Assembly: GCA_044375105.1 (NCBI GenBank) | Contig: JBILNK010000004.1 | Coordinates: 1-62,575 of the forward strand | DNA from: JBIKLM01 sp044375105 | GTDB taxonomy: Bacteria; Planctomycetota; UBA1135; GCA-002686595 | Direction of reading: 5' to 3' | DNA: 62,575 bases | Part shown: positions 1 to 11,233 of the stretch, in pieces | Layout: every line of letters begins with the position of its first letter | How positions within the stretch are numbered: position 1 is the first letter of the stretch | Notes under the pieces: generated by a model | Told to the model about the DNA's origin: nothing | Databases searched by the model: none | What the model saw: the letters and a program-made list of their open reading frames with translations, nothing else | Made by a program: the position numbers and the translations under genes

Positions 1-24
1 ACCCTGGGTCTCGAAGGCTACTGA
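1..24 (+). CDS. Possible 3' end of a gene entering from the left
   Basis: The first eight codons are open and end in TGA at 22-24 (TLGLEGY then stop). A strong terminator hairpin follows 47 bases later, so this is plausibly the tail of an upstream plus-strand gene. Too short to identify. Confidence 0.3.
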   Translation, partial: TLGLEGY

Positions 25-70
25 TCCCCGCTGGTCCTCCGCCCGACCCGGGCGGATGGAACGTTCGAGT

Positions 71-104
71 CGGAGCCCCGCCCAAGGCGGGGCTCCGCTC
101 TTTT
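71..104 (+). terminator. Rho-independent terminator
   Basis: A perfect 12-bp stem (CGGAGCCCCGCC, 71-82) with a CAA loop pairs with 86-97 and is followed by CTCTTTT. It probably ends the gene entering from the left. The 105 bases between it and the next start show nothing else recognisable. Confidence 0.75.
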
Positions 105-208
105 CCGGGGCCCCCGAGAGCGGCTCGAGCCGGGGATCGGGGCGAGATTCGGGCTCGATCGGGCGCCGAAAGCTGCCGCGCGGGCCGGGCCGTGGGATAG
201 AAGGGTCC

Positions 209-2340
<2,132 letters not shown>

Positions 2341-2342
<2 letters not shown>

Positions 2343-2360
2343 GGCCCTGGCCAGGGCCTC
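2341..2360. repeat. Perfect 20-bp palindrome at the stop of the DUF255 gene
   Basis: The sequence GAGGCCCTGGCCAGGGCCTC equals its own reverse complement and overlaps the TGA stop. It has no T-tract, so it is not a standard intrinsic terminator. It could still fold in RNA or be a protein site. Confidence 0.5.
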
Positions 2361-2544
2361 CGCCCCCCCGCAGGCGGCCCAGCCGCAGCCCGGAAGCCGC
2401 CGCCGGGTCGGCCGCTTCCGACAGGCTCCCAGGCACGGCAACGGCCGCCGGCTCCTCCCCAGCGGCAGAGCCTAGGGAACCTTTCCCCGGGGAAATCCGC
2501 ACAGAGCGGAGCCCTTGGGGCCCCACCGGGCTCCCCGAAGGTCT

Positions 2545-2564
2545 ATAGTCGACCGGTCGGTCCA
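2545..2564. promoter_or_regulatory. Likely TetR operator, autoregulatory site
   Basis: ATAG-N2-GACCGGTC-N2-TCCA lies 50 bases before the TetR start and overlaps a TATAGT box at 2544-2549. The left half and palindromic core match the site before the adaptor gene at 3588-3607; the right half is degenerate. This suggests the repressor controls its own gene. Confidence 0.6.
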
Positions 2565-2613
2565 CTTCGCCCACCGCCGCCTTCCTGAAGCTCCCTCAGG
2601 CCGCGCCCCTTCC

Positions 2614-3219
2614 ATGCCCCGCACCTCCGACGCCCGCCGCCAGCTGCTCGAAGCAGCCATCTACCTGATCCGCACCAGCACCTACGGGGCGGTCAGCGTC
2701 GATCAGATCTGCGCTGCCGCGGGCGTCAAGAAGGGCAGCTTCTACCACTTCTTCCCGAGCAAGGAGGAACTGGCCCTAGCGGCCTTCGAAGACTACTGGC
2801 AGCGCGAGATCCAGCCGCAGCTCGAGGCCATCTTCGCGCCCGCCGTGCCGCCGCTCGAACGCCTGCAGCGCTGGTGCGATGCGATCCTCGCGGACCAGAA
2901 GCAGTTCTTCGAGCGCCACGGGCGGGTGCCGGGCTGTCCGCTGTGCACGCTCGGTTCCGAAGCGGGCCCGCAGAGCGAGCGCCTGCGCCGCAAGGCCGAG
3001 GAACTGCTCGAACGGGGCCACTTCCACCTGGTGCACGCCATCGAAGACGCCCAGCGCGCGGGCCTGGTGGCCGCCGGGGATCCGGAGCAAAAGGCGCGCC
3101 TCCTGACCCACGTCCTGCTCGGGGCCGAGCTCGAGGCCCGCGTGCACAACGACCTAGCGCCCCTCCAGCAGCTCGGCCCGCTGCTGCTCGACGCCCTCGG
3201 CGCCCGCCGCACCGCCTGA
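2614..3219 (+). CDS. TetR/AcrR-family transcriptional repressor
   Basis: A 201-residue protein of usual TetR length. The N-terminal helix-turn-helix (about residues 26-50) contains VSVDQICAAAGVKKGSFYHF and the typical PSKEELA that follows. The helical remainder is the ligand/dimer domain and includes CPLCTLG near residue 109. The start at 2614 was chosen because the in-frame sequence before it contains the operator and does not look like protein. It sits directly before an RND efflux operon in the same direction, and both genes have the same ATAG/GACCGGTC operator. The simplest reading is a local repressor that derepresses the pump when it binds an exported compound. The ligand cannot be predicted. 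Confidence 0.9.
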   Translation: MPRTSDARRQLLEAAIYLIRTSTYGAVSVDQICAAAGVKKGSFYHFFPSKEELALAAFEDYWQREIQPQLEAIFAPAVPPLERLQRWCDAILADQKQFFERHGRVPGCPLCTLGSEAGPQSERLRRKAEELLERGHFHLVHAIEDAQRAGLVAAGDPEQKARLLTHVLLGAELEARVHNDLAPLQQLGPLLLDALGARRTA

Positions 3220-3587
3220 AGGCCTGACAGGCGCAAGAGAACCGCCCGAGCTGCGCCCTAGCAATCGAACCAGCCCGTCAGATGCCTTCGGGCCGCCATC
3301 CGGCGGCCGCAGAGGCTGGGATCGGCGCTGCGCGGCGAGACCGGCCGATGAGCGACCCGGCGCCTGCCCTGGGTCCTGCTCCCTTGCCCGGACGCCCCAT
3401 GAAGCCGATGGCGGCCGCAGGCTGGCTTTGCACGGCGGCCCGCGGGCTGCCCGTGCTCCGGTCGGAACGGGATCGCGAGCTCCACCGGGGAACCGAGCTC
3501 CGCGCCCATCGGCAGCCCGCCTGGGCGCATCCTGAGGGAGCGCCCGCCCCGTCGGGTGGGCCACGAAGCGCGGCGGCCCCTGGAAAG

Positions 3588-3607
3588 ATAGTTGACCGGT
3601 CGTCTAT
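3588..3607. promoter_or_regulatory. TetR operator within the RND operon promoter
   Basis: A symmetric 20-bp site, ATAG-TT-GACCGGTC-GT-CTAT, with both half-sites complementary. A possible -10 box (TATAAC, 3605-3610) and a weak -35 (TGGAAA, 3581-3586) flank it. Bound repressor would cover the promoter of the adaptor gene that starts at 3636. The rest of the 3220-3635 gap shows no gene. Confidence 0.65.
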
Positions 3608-3635
3608 AACGGGGCGGTCCCCGTCTCCCCCCGCC

Positions 3636-4877
3636 ATGCCCCGTTCCTCTGCTTCGATCGCCGCGCCTTCGGGCCGGCCCTTGTCGGCCCCTGGGCTCCT
3701 CGGCCGCGCCGGCCTCGCGGGCCTGCTGCTCGGCGCCCTGTTCCTGTCCGGCTGCAGCCAGAGCGCCGGCGCCCCCCTGGACACCCCCGCGCCGCCGCCG
3801 CCGCCCCCGGTGACGGTCATGCGGCTGGAACCGCAGCCGGTGGCCGATTCCGGGCGTTTCACGGGCCGTCTGGCGGCGATCGACCTGGTCGAGCTGCGCG
3901 CGCGCGTCAACGGCAACCTGGATGCGCTGCATTTCGAGGCCGGCCAGCGGGTGGAGGCCGGCCAGCTGCTGTTCACGATCGATCCGCGGCCCTACGCGGC
4001 GAGCCGCGCCGCGGCGGCTGCCGCGCTCGCGGAAGCCCAGGTGCGGCTCGACAACGCCCGCATCGAGTGGCAGCGCGCGCAGGCGTTGGCCGACAGCCGC
4101 GCGATCTCCGCCGAGGAGCTCGAGCAGCGCCGCGCCACCCTGGCCGAAGCGGAGGCCGGCTTGGCCTCGAAGCAAGCGGCCCTGGACGCGGCGGACCTGG
4201 ACCTTTCGTTCACGCGCGTGACCGCGCCCGTGGCCGGCCGGATCGGCCGCGCCCTGGTGACCCCGGGCAACCTGGTCAGCGGCCAAGCGGGCCAGGCCAC
4301 GCACCTGGCCACGCTGGTGTCGGTGGACCCGCTGCACGTGTACGCCGACCTGGACGAAGCGAGCTTCCTGGCGCTGCAGCAGGCCCTGGCGGCCGGCGAG
4401 CTGCCCCTCGACCAAAACGGGCGCCTGCGCCTCAGCGTCGATCTGGCCGAAGGCGCCGGTCAGAGCCTGGCGGCGACGCTCGAGTCCCTGGACAACCAGG
4501 TCTCGTCCAGCACCGGCACGCTGCTGCTGCGCGCGCTGCTGCCGAACCCCGATGGGCGCCTGGTGCCGGGGCTGTTCGCACGGGTCAGCGTGCCGCTGTC
4601 GGCCGAAAGGCCGCGCCTGATGGTGCCCGAGCGCGCCATCGGCACCGATCAATCCCTGCGCTACGTGTGGGTCGTCGGCGCGGGCAACACGGTCGAGCGC
4701 CGCACGGTGCAGCTGGGCCCGGCGCGCGGCGACCAACGCGCGGTGCTCTCGGGCGTCGAAGCGGGCGAGCGCGTGGTCGTGAACGGCCTGTCGTTCATCC
4801 GCTTCCCGGGTCAGCCCGTGACGCCGATGGAGGCCGCTGCCGAAGGGACCCCGCCGGCCGCCCCGCAGGGCGGCTGA
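3636..4877 (+). CDS. RND efflux periplasmic adaptor lipoprotein (membrane fusion protein)
   Basis: A 413-residue AcrA/MexA-type adaptor. The lipoprotein signal ends in LFLSGC (Cys about 41), followed by a Pro-rich spacer. The barrel-sandwich/lipoyl halves are visible as VELRARVNGNLDALHFEAGQ and later VTAPVAGRIGRALVTPGNLV, flanking an Ala/Glu-rich helical hairpin at about residues 125-190. Beta-barrel and membrane-proximal regions follow (VPERAIGTD, then GLSFIRFPGQPV near the end). Such adaptors bridge the inner-membrane pump and outer-membrane channel. ATG 3636 was chosen because the signal peptide follows at once and the operator lies just upstream. The next gene starts 353 bases downstream, a long gap for an operon of this kind. 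Confidence 0.92.
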   Translation: MPRSSASIAAPSGRPLSAPGLLGRAGLAGLLLGALFLSGCSQSAGAPLDTPAPPPPPPVTVMRLEPQPVADSGRFTGRLAAIDLVELRARVNGNLDALHFEAGQRVEAGQLLFTIDPRPYAASRAAAAAALAEAQVRLDNARIEWQRAQALADSRAISAEELEQRRATLAEAEAGLASKQAALDAADLDLSFTRVTAPVAGRIGRALVTPGNLVSGQAGQATHLATLVSVDPLHVYADLDEASFLALQQALAAGELPLDQNGRLRLSVDLAEGAGQSLAATLESLDNQVSSSTGTLLLRALLPNPDGRLVPGLFARVSVPLSAERPRLMVPERAIGTDQSLRYVWVVGAGNTVERRTVQLGPARGDQRAVLSGVEAGERVVVNGLSFIRFPGQPVTPMEAAAEGTPPAAPQGG

Positions 4878-5230
4878 TCCGTCTGCGGCGGGAGCGCGGC
4901 CTCGCACGCCCCTCCGCTCTTGCGAGCGGTCGCCGTCCCAAGGCTGGAAACCGCTCGGCGCGCCGCGACGAGCCCAGCCTGCGCAGCAGCCGGAGCGCGG
5001 CCAGAGGGCCGGCGGACAGGTCGGTCCATCCGCTCGCGCAGAGCCCCGCTCGACCTTCCCTGGCCCTGTCCGCCAGCCGGCTCGCCCCGCGCCGAGAACG
5101 CCCCGCAAAAGCCCTCCCCCGGCCACCGTTCCGGGGCCGCCCGCCGCCCAAGCGATCCCGCGCTGCCACCCCGCGCTGCCATCCCGGTCACGCCACCCCG
5201 CCCACCCCCGCGCCCCGCGCGCCGCCCCCC
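4878..5230. other. 353-bp gap between adaptor and pump genes
   Basis: No credible gene. The only notable element is GGTCGGTCCA at 5019-5028, identical to ten bases of the operator before the TetR gene (2555-2564), so the pump may have its own weak operator. No clear terminator was seen. Confidence 0.35.
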
Positions 5231-8200
5231 GTGAATTTCTCTGCCTTCTTCATCCGCCGGCCGATCTTCGCCGGGGTCTTGTCCCTGCTGATCTTCCTGA
5301 TCGGCCTGCTCTCGATGCGGGCCCTGCCGATCAGCGAATACCCGGAGGTCGTGCCGCCCACGGTCGTGGTGCGCGCGATCTACCCGGGCGCCAACGCGAA
5401 GACGATCTCCGAAACGGTCGCGGCGCCGCTCGAGCAGGCCATCAACGGGGTCGAGAACTCGCTCTACATGGCCTCCCAGTCGACCGCCGACGGGGTCATG
5501 ACCCTGACGGTGACGTTCAAGCTGGGCACCGACGTGGACCAGGCCCAGGTGCAGGTGCAAAACCGCGTCTCCCAGGCCCTGCCCAAGCTGCCCGAGGAGG
5601 CCCGCCGCCTGGGCGTCACCACGGTCAAGCAGTCGCCCGACCTGACCATGGTCGTGCACCTGTTCGCCCCGGACGGCAGTTACGACGAGGTCTACCTGCG
5701 CAACTACGCCTCGCTGCAGGTCAAGGACGTGCTGGCGCGCCTGCCGGGCGTGGGCCAGGTCGAGCTGTTCGGCTCGGGCGAATACGCGATGCGCGTGTGG
5801 CTCGATCCGGACAAGTGCGCCAGCCGGGGTCTGACCGCGGGCGACGTGGTCAACGCGATCCGCGAGCAGAACGTGCAGGTGGCCGCCGGCTCGATCGGCA
5901 CCCAGCCCCAGCCGGCGCCGGAGGCCTTCGAGCTGGCGATCAACGCCAAGGGCCGCTTGGTGGACGAGGAGGAGTTCGCCGAGATCGTGGTCAAAACGGG
6001 CCCCAACGGCGAAAAGGTGCTGCTCGGCCACGTGGCGCGCCTCGAGCTGGCCGCGGGCGAATACGCCCTGCGCTCGCTGCTCGACAACCAGACCGCCATC
6101 GCCATCCCGATCTTCCAGGCCCCGGGCAGCAACGCCATCGGGGTCTCCGACGGGGTGCGCGCCACCATGGAGGAGCTGAAGGCCGGCTTCCCCCCGGGTC
6201 TCGAGTACCGGATCGTCTACGACCCGACGGTGTTCGTGCGCCAGTCGATCGAGAAGGTCGTGGTCACGCTGCTCGAAGCGATCGCCCTGGTGGTGATCGT
6301 GGTGGTGGTGTTCCTGCAGACCTGGCGCGCCAGCCTGATCCCTTTGGCGGCCGTGCCCGTGTCGCTGGTCGGCACCTTCGCGGCCATGCAGGCCCTGGGC
6401 TTCAGCATCAACGCCCTCTCGCTGTTCGGGCTGGTGCTAGCGATCGGCATCGTGGTCGACGACGCGATCGTGGTGGTCGAAAACGTCGAGCGCAACATCC
6501 GCCTGGGCAAGTCGCCCTTCGACGCGACCGTGCAGGCCATGCGCGAGGTGACCGGGCCGATCATCGCCACGGCGCTGGTGCTGGCGGCGGTGTTCATCCC
6601 GGCGGCCTTCATCAGCGGCCTGTCCGGCCAGTTCTACAAGCAATTCGCCATCACCATCGCGATCTCCACGGCGATCAGCGCCTTCAATTCGCTGACCCTC
6701 TCGCCGGCCCTGTGCGCGGTGCTGCTCCAGCCCCACGGGGCCAAGCCCGACCTCTTGACGCGCTTCCTGGACCTGGCCCTGGGCTGGTTCTTCCGGCCCT
6801 TCAACCGCTTCTTCGATTGGGGCTCGCGGCTCTACGGGCGCACGGTCTCGGGCCTGCTGCGGGTGGCCCTGATCGCGCTGCTGGTCTACGCGGGGCTGGT
6901 CGGCCTGGCCTGGAAGAGCTTCGAAGCCGTGCCCGCCGGCTTCATCCCGGTCCAGGACAAGCAGTACCTGGTGGCCTTCACGCAGCTGCCCGACGGGGCC
7001 TCGATCGACCGCACCGAGGCGGTCATCCGGCGCATGTCGGAGATCGCCCTGGCCGAGCCGGGCGTGGCCAGCGCGGTCGCTTTCCCGGGCCTCAGCATCG
7101 CCGGGTTCGTCAAGAGCTCGAGTGCCGGGATCGTGTTCCTGGGGCTCGACCCCTTCGAAGAGCGGCGCTCACCCGAGCTCGCCGGCCTGGCCATCGCCGG
7201 CAGCCTGACGCAGAAGTTCAGCTCGATCCAGGAGGCCTTCGTGCTCTGCGTGCCGCCGCCTTCGGTGATGGGCCTGGGCACGATCGGCGGCTTCGAGCTG
7301 TATGTGGAGGACCGCGCCAGCCTGGGCTTCGAGGCCCTGCACGGCGGAATCTGGGGTCTGGTGGGCGCGGCTTCCCAGCACCCCGATCTGGAGGGAGTGA
7401 TCACCAATTTCCAGATCAACGTCCCGCAGCTCGAAGCGGAGGTGGACCGCGCCAAGGCCAAGATCCAGGGCCTGCCGCTGGCCGGCGTGTTCGAGACCAT
7501 GCAGGTCTACCTGGGCTCCCTGTACGTCAACGACTTCAATCGCTTCGGGCGCACCTACCAGGTGATCGCCCAGGCCGACGCGCCCTTCCGCGACGATCCG
7601 GCCGACATCGAGGCCCTGCGCACGCGCAACCAGGCGGGCGAGATGGTCCCGCTGGGCGCCGTGGTGGATGTGAAGACCTCCTACGGCCCCGACCGGGTGC
7701 CGCGCTACAACGGCTATCCCGCCGCGGAGCTGTACGGCGGACCCAAGCCCGGCAAGACCTCGGGCCAGGCCGAGCAAGCGATCACCGACCTGGCCGGCCA
7801 GGTGCTGGGGCCGGGCCTCAAGCTCGAATGGACCGGCCTGGTCTATCAGAAGATCCTGGCGGGCAACTCGGCGGTGTTCGTGTTCCCGCTCAGCATCCTG
7901 CTGGTGCTGCTGGTGCTGGCGGCGCAGTACGAGAGCTTCCGCCTGCCCCTGGCGGTGGTGCTGATTGTGCCGCTGACCCTGCTCTCGGCCTTCGTCGGCC
8001 TGATCCTGACCCACGGCGAAAACAACATCTTCACGCAGATCGGCTTGATCGTGCTGATCGGCCTGGCGGCCAAGAACGCGATCCTGATCGTCGAATTCGC
8101 CAAGGCCAAGCAGGACGAAGGGCTGTCGCCGCGCGAATCGGCCATCGAGGCCGCGCGCCTGCGCCTGCGGCCGATCCTGATGACCTCGATCGCCTTCATC

Positions 8201-9955
8201 GCCGGCGTGTATCCGCTGGTGGTCTCGACCGGGGCCGGCGCCGAGATGCGCCGCGCCATGGGCGTGGCGGTCTTCAGCGGCATGATCGGCGTGACCTTCT
8301 TCGGACTGCTGCTGACGCCGGTGTTCTATTTCGTGCTGATGCGCATCGGCCACGGCCGCGGGTCCGCGGCCAGCGGCGGCGCCCACGGCGGCTCCAGCGG
8401 GGCGCCCCACGGCCACCCCGGCGGCGGCGGGCCCCCGTCGGACCCGCAGCCGGGCCACGGCACGCCGGCGGCCCCGGCGCTGTCCGGCCCGGGCGCTGGG
8501 GGCCTGGCCCAGGGGCTGCTGCTCCTCTTGCCCCTGCTGGGCGCCTGCCGCAGCGTGGGTTCGGATTACAGCCGGCCCGCGGTGCCCGAGTTGGCCTCCT
8601 TCGGCCCGGGCGACGGCTCGTCCCCGGCCGCCGAGGCCGGCGGCGAAGACAACCCCTGGGTGCCCGGCCAGCCCCGCGACGGCGAGGCCCGCGGCGCCTG
8701 GTGGACCCTGTTCGGCGACGCCGAGCTCGATCGGCTCGAGGAGCGCGCCGCCGCCCAGAACCAGGACCTGCAGGCCGCCTTCGCGCGCCTGCGCCAGGCG
8801 CAGAGCGCCGTGCGCGGCGCCCGTTCCGGTCGCCTGCCGCAGGTCGACTTGAATCCGCAGTTCTCGCGCACGCGCTATTCGCCCAACGCCGGCCTGGCCT
8901 TCCCGATCGACACGGTCAGCGACTTCCGCCTGTCCCTGGACGTCAGCTACGAGCTCGACCTGTTCGGGCGCGTCGAGCGCGAGATCGAGGCGGCCAAGCG
9001 GGGCGCCCAGGCCCAGGAGCTGGCCTTCGAAGCCCTGCGGCTGGCCCTGCACGCCGAGGTGGCCTCGGCCTACTTCGCCCTGCGGGCCCTGGAGGGCGAA
9101 GAGGCGCTGCTCGAGCGCACCCTGACCCTGCGCGGCGAAGCCCTGGAAGTCGAGCGCGGCCGCCTGCGGGCGGGCCGCGGCACCGAGCTCGACCTGGCGC
9201 GGGCCGAATCCGAGCTGTCCAGCACCGAGGCGGCCCTCAAGGACCTGGAGCGCCGGCGCAGCGAGCTGTCCACGGCCCTGGCGGTGCTGGTCGGCGATGC
9301 GCCGGCGAACCCGGACGCCGAGCCGCGCGACTGGCAGGCGCCCGAGCCGCCCACGCTGCCGGCGGGCCTGCCGAGCACCCTGCTCGAACGGCGCCCGGAC
9401 GTGGCCGCCGCCGAGCGCACCCTGGCCGCGCGCAACGCCGCCATCGGGATCGCCGAAGGGGCCTACTTTCCGCGGGTGCGCCTGACCGGCTTCGGCGGCT
9501 ACCAGAGCGCCGACACCGACCGCATGTTCGAGTGGTCGAGCCGCATCTGGAGCCTGGTGCCGAGCCTCTCGATCCCGCTCTTCCGCGGCGGGCGCCTGAA
9601 GGCCGAGGTCGAGCGCGCCAAGGCCGCCCACGAAGAAGCGCTGGCCAGCTATCGCCAATCGATCCTGGTGGCCTTCAAGGAGGTCCAGGACGGCCTCAAC
9701 GCGGCGCGCCTCTTGGCGGAACAGCGTGCGGCCGTGGCCCGCGCCCGCGAGGCCTCCGAGCGGGCCGCGGACCTGGCGCGCCAGCGCTATGACGCCGGCC
9801 TGGTGGGCTACCTGGACGTGCTCGACAGCGAGCGCGTGGCCCTGGAAGCGCAGCGCGTCGACGTGCAACTGCAAGGCGTGCGCCTGCAGAACGCCGTGTT
9901 CCTGGTGCGCGCCCTGGGCGGCGGCTGGCAGGACGGCCAGCCCCTCGACGGCTGA
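5231..9955 (+). CDS. RND efflux pump fused in frame to a NodT-type outer-membrane channel
   Basis: One open frame of 1574 codons. Residues 1 to about 1040 are a hydrophobe/amphiphile (HAE1) RND permease that begins NFSAFFIRRPIFAG. Proton-relay residues are present: Asp410-Asp411 in GIVVDDAIVVVEN and Lys948 in GLAAKNAILIVEF. A Gly/His/Pro-rich linker follows, then LLLLLPLLGAC, a lipobox-like signal sequence. After it comes a complete NodT/OEP outer-membrane factor (WWTLFGDAELDRL, LERRPDVAAAERTL, VGYLDVLDSERVALEA). I found no stop and no ATG, GTG or TTG between the two parts that could serve the channel as a separate start. The GTG at 5231 was chosen by alignment to the usual pump N-terminus. 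The chain may be split at the internal signal by signal peptidase II, since the pump C-terminus is cytoplasmic and the channel must be exported. Alternatives are an unrecognised start or a sequencing error. Confidence 0.88.
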   Translation: MNFSAFFIRRPIFAGVLSLLIFLIGLLSMRALPISEYPEVVPPTVVVRAIYPGANAKTISETVAAPLEQAINGVENSLYMASQSTADGVMTLTVTFKLGTDVDQAQVQVQNRVSQALPKLPEEARRLGVTTVKQSPDLTMVVHLFAPDGSYDEVYLRNYASLQVKDVLARLPGVGQVELFGSGEYAMRVWLDPDKCASRGLTAGDVVNAIREQNVQVAAGSIGTQPQPAPEAFELAINAKGRLVDEEEFAEIVVKTGPNGEKVLLGHVARLELAAGEYALRSLLDNQTAIAIPIFQAPGSNAIGVSDGVRATMEELKAGFPPGLEYRIVYDPTVFVRQSIEKVVVTLLEAIALVVIVVVVFLQTWRASLIPLAAVPVSLVGTFAAMQALGFSINALSLFGLVLAIGIVVDDAIVVVENVERNIRLGKSPFDATVQAMREVTGPIIATALVLAAVFIPAAFISGLSGQFYKQFAITIAISTAISAFNSLTLSPALCAVLLQPHGAKPDLLTRFLDLALGWFFRPFNRFFDWGSRLYGRTVSGLLRVALIALLVYAGLVGLAWKSFEAVPAGFIPVQDKQYLVAFTQLPDGASIDRTEAVIRRMSEIALAEPGVASAVAFPGLSIAGFVKSSSAGIVFLGLDPFEERRSPELAGLAIAGSLTQKFSSIQEAFVLCVPPPSVMGLGTIGGFELYVEDRASLGFEALHGGIWGLVGAASQHPDLEGVITNFQINVPQLEAEVDRAKAKIQGLPLAGVFETMQVYLGSLYVNDFNRFGRTYQVIAQADAPFRDDPADIEALRTRNQAGEMVPLGAVVDVKTSYGPDRVPRYNGYPAAELYGGPKPGKTSGQAEQAITDLAGQVLGPGLKLEWTGLVYQKILAGNSAVFVFPLSILLVLLVLAAQYESFRLPLAVVLIVPLTLLSAFVGLILTHGENNIFTQIGLIVLIGLAAKNAILIVEFAKAKQDEGLSPRESAIEAARLRLRPILMTSIAFIAGVYPLVVSTGAGAEMRRAMGVAVFSGMIGVTFFGLLLTPVFYFVLMRIGHGRGSAASGGAHGGSSGAPHGHPGGGGPPSDPQPGHGTPAAPALSGPGAGGLAQGLLLLLPLLGACRSVGSDYSRPAVPELASFGPGDGSSPAAEAGGEDNPWVPGQPRDGEARGAWWTLFGDAELDRLEERAAAQNQDLQAAFARLRQAQSAVRGARSGRLPQVDLNPQFSRTRYSPNAGLAFPIDTVSDFRLSLDVSYELDLFGRVEREIEAAKRGAQAQELAFEALRLALHAEVASAYFALRALEGEEALLERTLTLRGEALEVERGRLRAGRGTELDLARAESELSSTEAALKDLERRRSELSTALAVLVGDAPANPDAEPRDWQAPEPPTLPAGLPSTLLERRPDVAAAERTLAARNAAIGIAEGAYFPRVRLTGFGGYQSADTDRMFEWSSRIWSLVPSLSIPLFRGGRLKAEVERAKAAHEEALASYRQSILVAFKEVQDGLNAARLLAEQRAAVARAREASERAADLARQRYDAGLVGYLDVLDSERVALEAQRVDVQLQGVRLQNAVFLVRALGGGWQDGQPLDG

Positions 9956-10438
9956 ATCGGGCACGCCGACGCTGCAGGGCACGAAGCGGCGGCGAGCGGT
10001 TCCAGCGCGAACCGGGGGAGGGCAACCGACCGGTTGCCCGTCCAGCCCGCGGGCCGCCGGCGACGCCAGGCTGAGGATGAACCGACTCGCGCTGCGCCCG
10101 AGCCACTGGCCTGCCTGCTGGCGGGCCTTCGGGCCCCCATCCGCGGGCTACAGCGGCTGGGAGCGGCCGGAGCCCCCATCGCTCTGGGGGCAGGGGCCGC
10201 GCCGTGCCGGGGCCACGGCTTGGGCCGCGGCACGGCGGAGGAAGCCTGAATCAGCGCCTGGCGGCAGCCCTCAGGCCGCGCACAGCCGTCGAGGGCCAGC
10301 CGGGGCAGGCGCTCGAGCGGGGCCACAGGCAGCGCCCGCGGGCGCCGGGGCGAGCCCCGCCGAGCGGCGAGCGAAAGCCCCCGGGGCCCGCGAGCCTCGG
10401 GCTACACTTGCTGCTCCCCCCCAACCCGCCCCCCCTCG
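9956..10438. other. 483-bp gap after the efflux operon
   Basis: No credible gene. It contains the hairpin at 10021-10038 and a weaker stem (GCCCCC/GGGGGC) near 10173-10191. It presumably holds the end of the efflux transcript and the promoter of the SDR gene, but no clear promoter boxes stand out. Confidence 0.4.
10021..10038. terminator. Hairpin after the efflux operon, possible terminator
   Basis: GGCAACC and GGTTGCC form a 7-bp stem around GACC, 65 bases after the stop at 9955. No T-tract follows, so termination is uncertain. The core resembles the TetR operator core but lacks its ATAG/CTAT flanks. Confidence 0.35.
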
Positions 10439-11134
10439 ATGCCCCCCCGTGTCCTCGTGACCGGCGGTGGCCGCGGCATCGGCCGCGCCATCGCCCTGCG
10501 TTTTGCCCGTGAGGGCGCCACCGTGACCGTCGCCGCGCGCAGCTCGGCCCAGATCGATGCGGTGGCCAAGGAGATCGACGCGGCCGGGGGCCGGGGCATG
10601 GCGGCCAACATGAACGTGGTCGACCACGGCTCGATCGAAGCCGCCGTCTGGCGCGCGGTCGAGTTCATGGGCGGCGCCATCGACGTGCTGGTCAACAGCG
10701 CCGGCGCTTTCCAGATCAAGCCCTTCGAGAAGATGCGCCCGGCGGACTTCGACTTCATCCTGGGCACCAACCTGGTGGGCCCCTTCCAGGTGGTGCTCGA
10801 ATGCCTCGAGTACCTGCAGGAATCCGAGCAGGCCCACGTCTTCAACATCGCCTCGCTCGCCGCCAAGCAGCCTTTCCCCGGCAACGTGGCCTACTGCGCC
10901 TCGAAGTACGGCCTGCGCGGCCTCTCCGACGCCCTGCGCCTGGACCTGGCCAAGGACAAGATCCGCATCACCACCGTCTACCCGCCCCAGGTCGACACCC
11001 ACCTGTGGGACGAGGTCGAAGGCAACTTCGACCGCACCCAGATGCTCAAGCCCGAAGCCGTGGCCGAAGCCATCTACCAGGCCTACCTGAGCCCGACCCC
11101 GATCCCCGACCTCGACATCCCCCCCGCGGGCTGA
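10439..11134 (+). CDS. Short-chain dehydrogenase/reductase (SDR)
   Basis: A 231-residue classical SDR with a Rossmann fold. The cofactor motif TGGGRGIG lies at residues 8-15 and NSAG at 86-89. The catalytic set is Ser139, Tyr152 and Lys156 (AYCASK). AARSS follows the second strand; an Arg there is often associated with NADP(H), although this is weak evidence. The protein is a little shorter than many classical SDRs, with a compact C-terminal substrate loop. It stands alone between the efflux operon and the convergent folE-queD pair and ends before a bidirectional terminator. The substrate is not predictable. Confidence 0.9.
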   Translation: MPPRVLVTGGGRGIGRAIALRFAREGATVTVAARSSAQIDAVAKEIDAAGGRGMAANMNVVDHGSIEAAVWRAVEFMGGAIDVLVNSAGAFQIKPFEKMRPADFDFILGTNLVGPFQVVLECLEYLQESEQAHVFNIASLAAKQPFPGNVAYCASKYGLRGLSDALRLDLAKDKIRITTVYPPQVDTHLWDEVEGNFDRTQMLKPEAVAEAIYQAYLSPTPIPDLDIPPAG

Positions 11135-11233
11135 GCTGCTTTGGTCCGCGCGGACGGCGCGGCTGGAATCCACGCTCCGCGGAGCCTCGCCACCGGCTCC
11201 TGACTGGCCGAAAAAAGGGAACAAATAAAAAAC

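Noticed and set aside
3258..5126. A 622-codon open frame on the minus strand opposite the adaptor gene
   Set aside because: Long antisense frames are expected at this GC content. Its translation is Arg/Gly/Ala-rich without motifs, while the plus strand carries a clear efflux adaptor.
10034..10249. A 71-codon open frame in the gap after the efflux operon
   Set aside because: Gly/Arg/Ala-rich translation, no ribosome-binding site of note and no recognisable motif.
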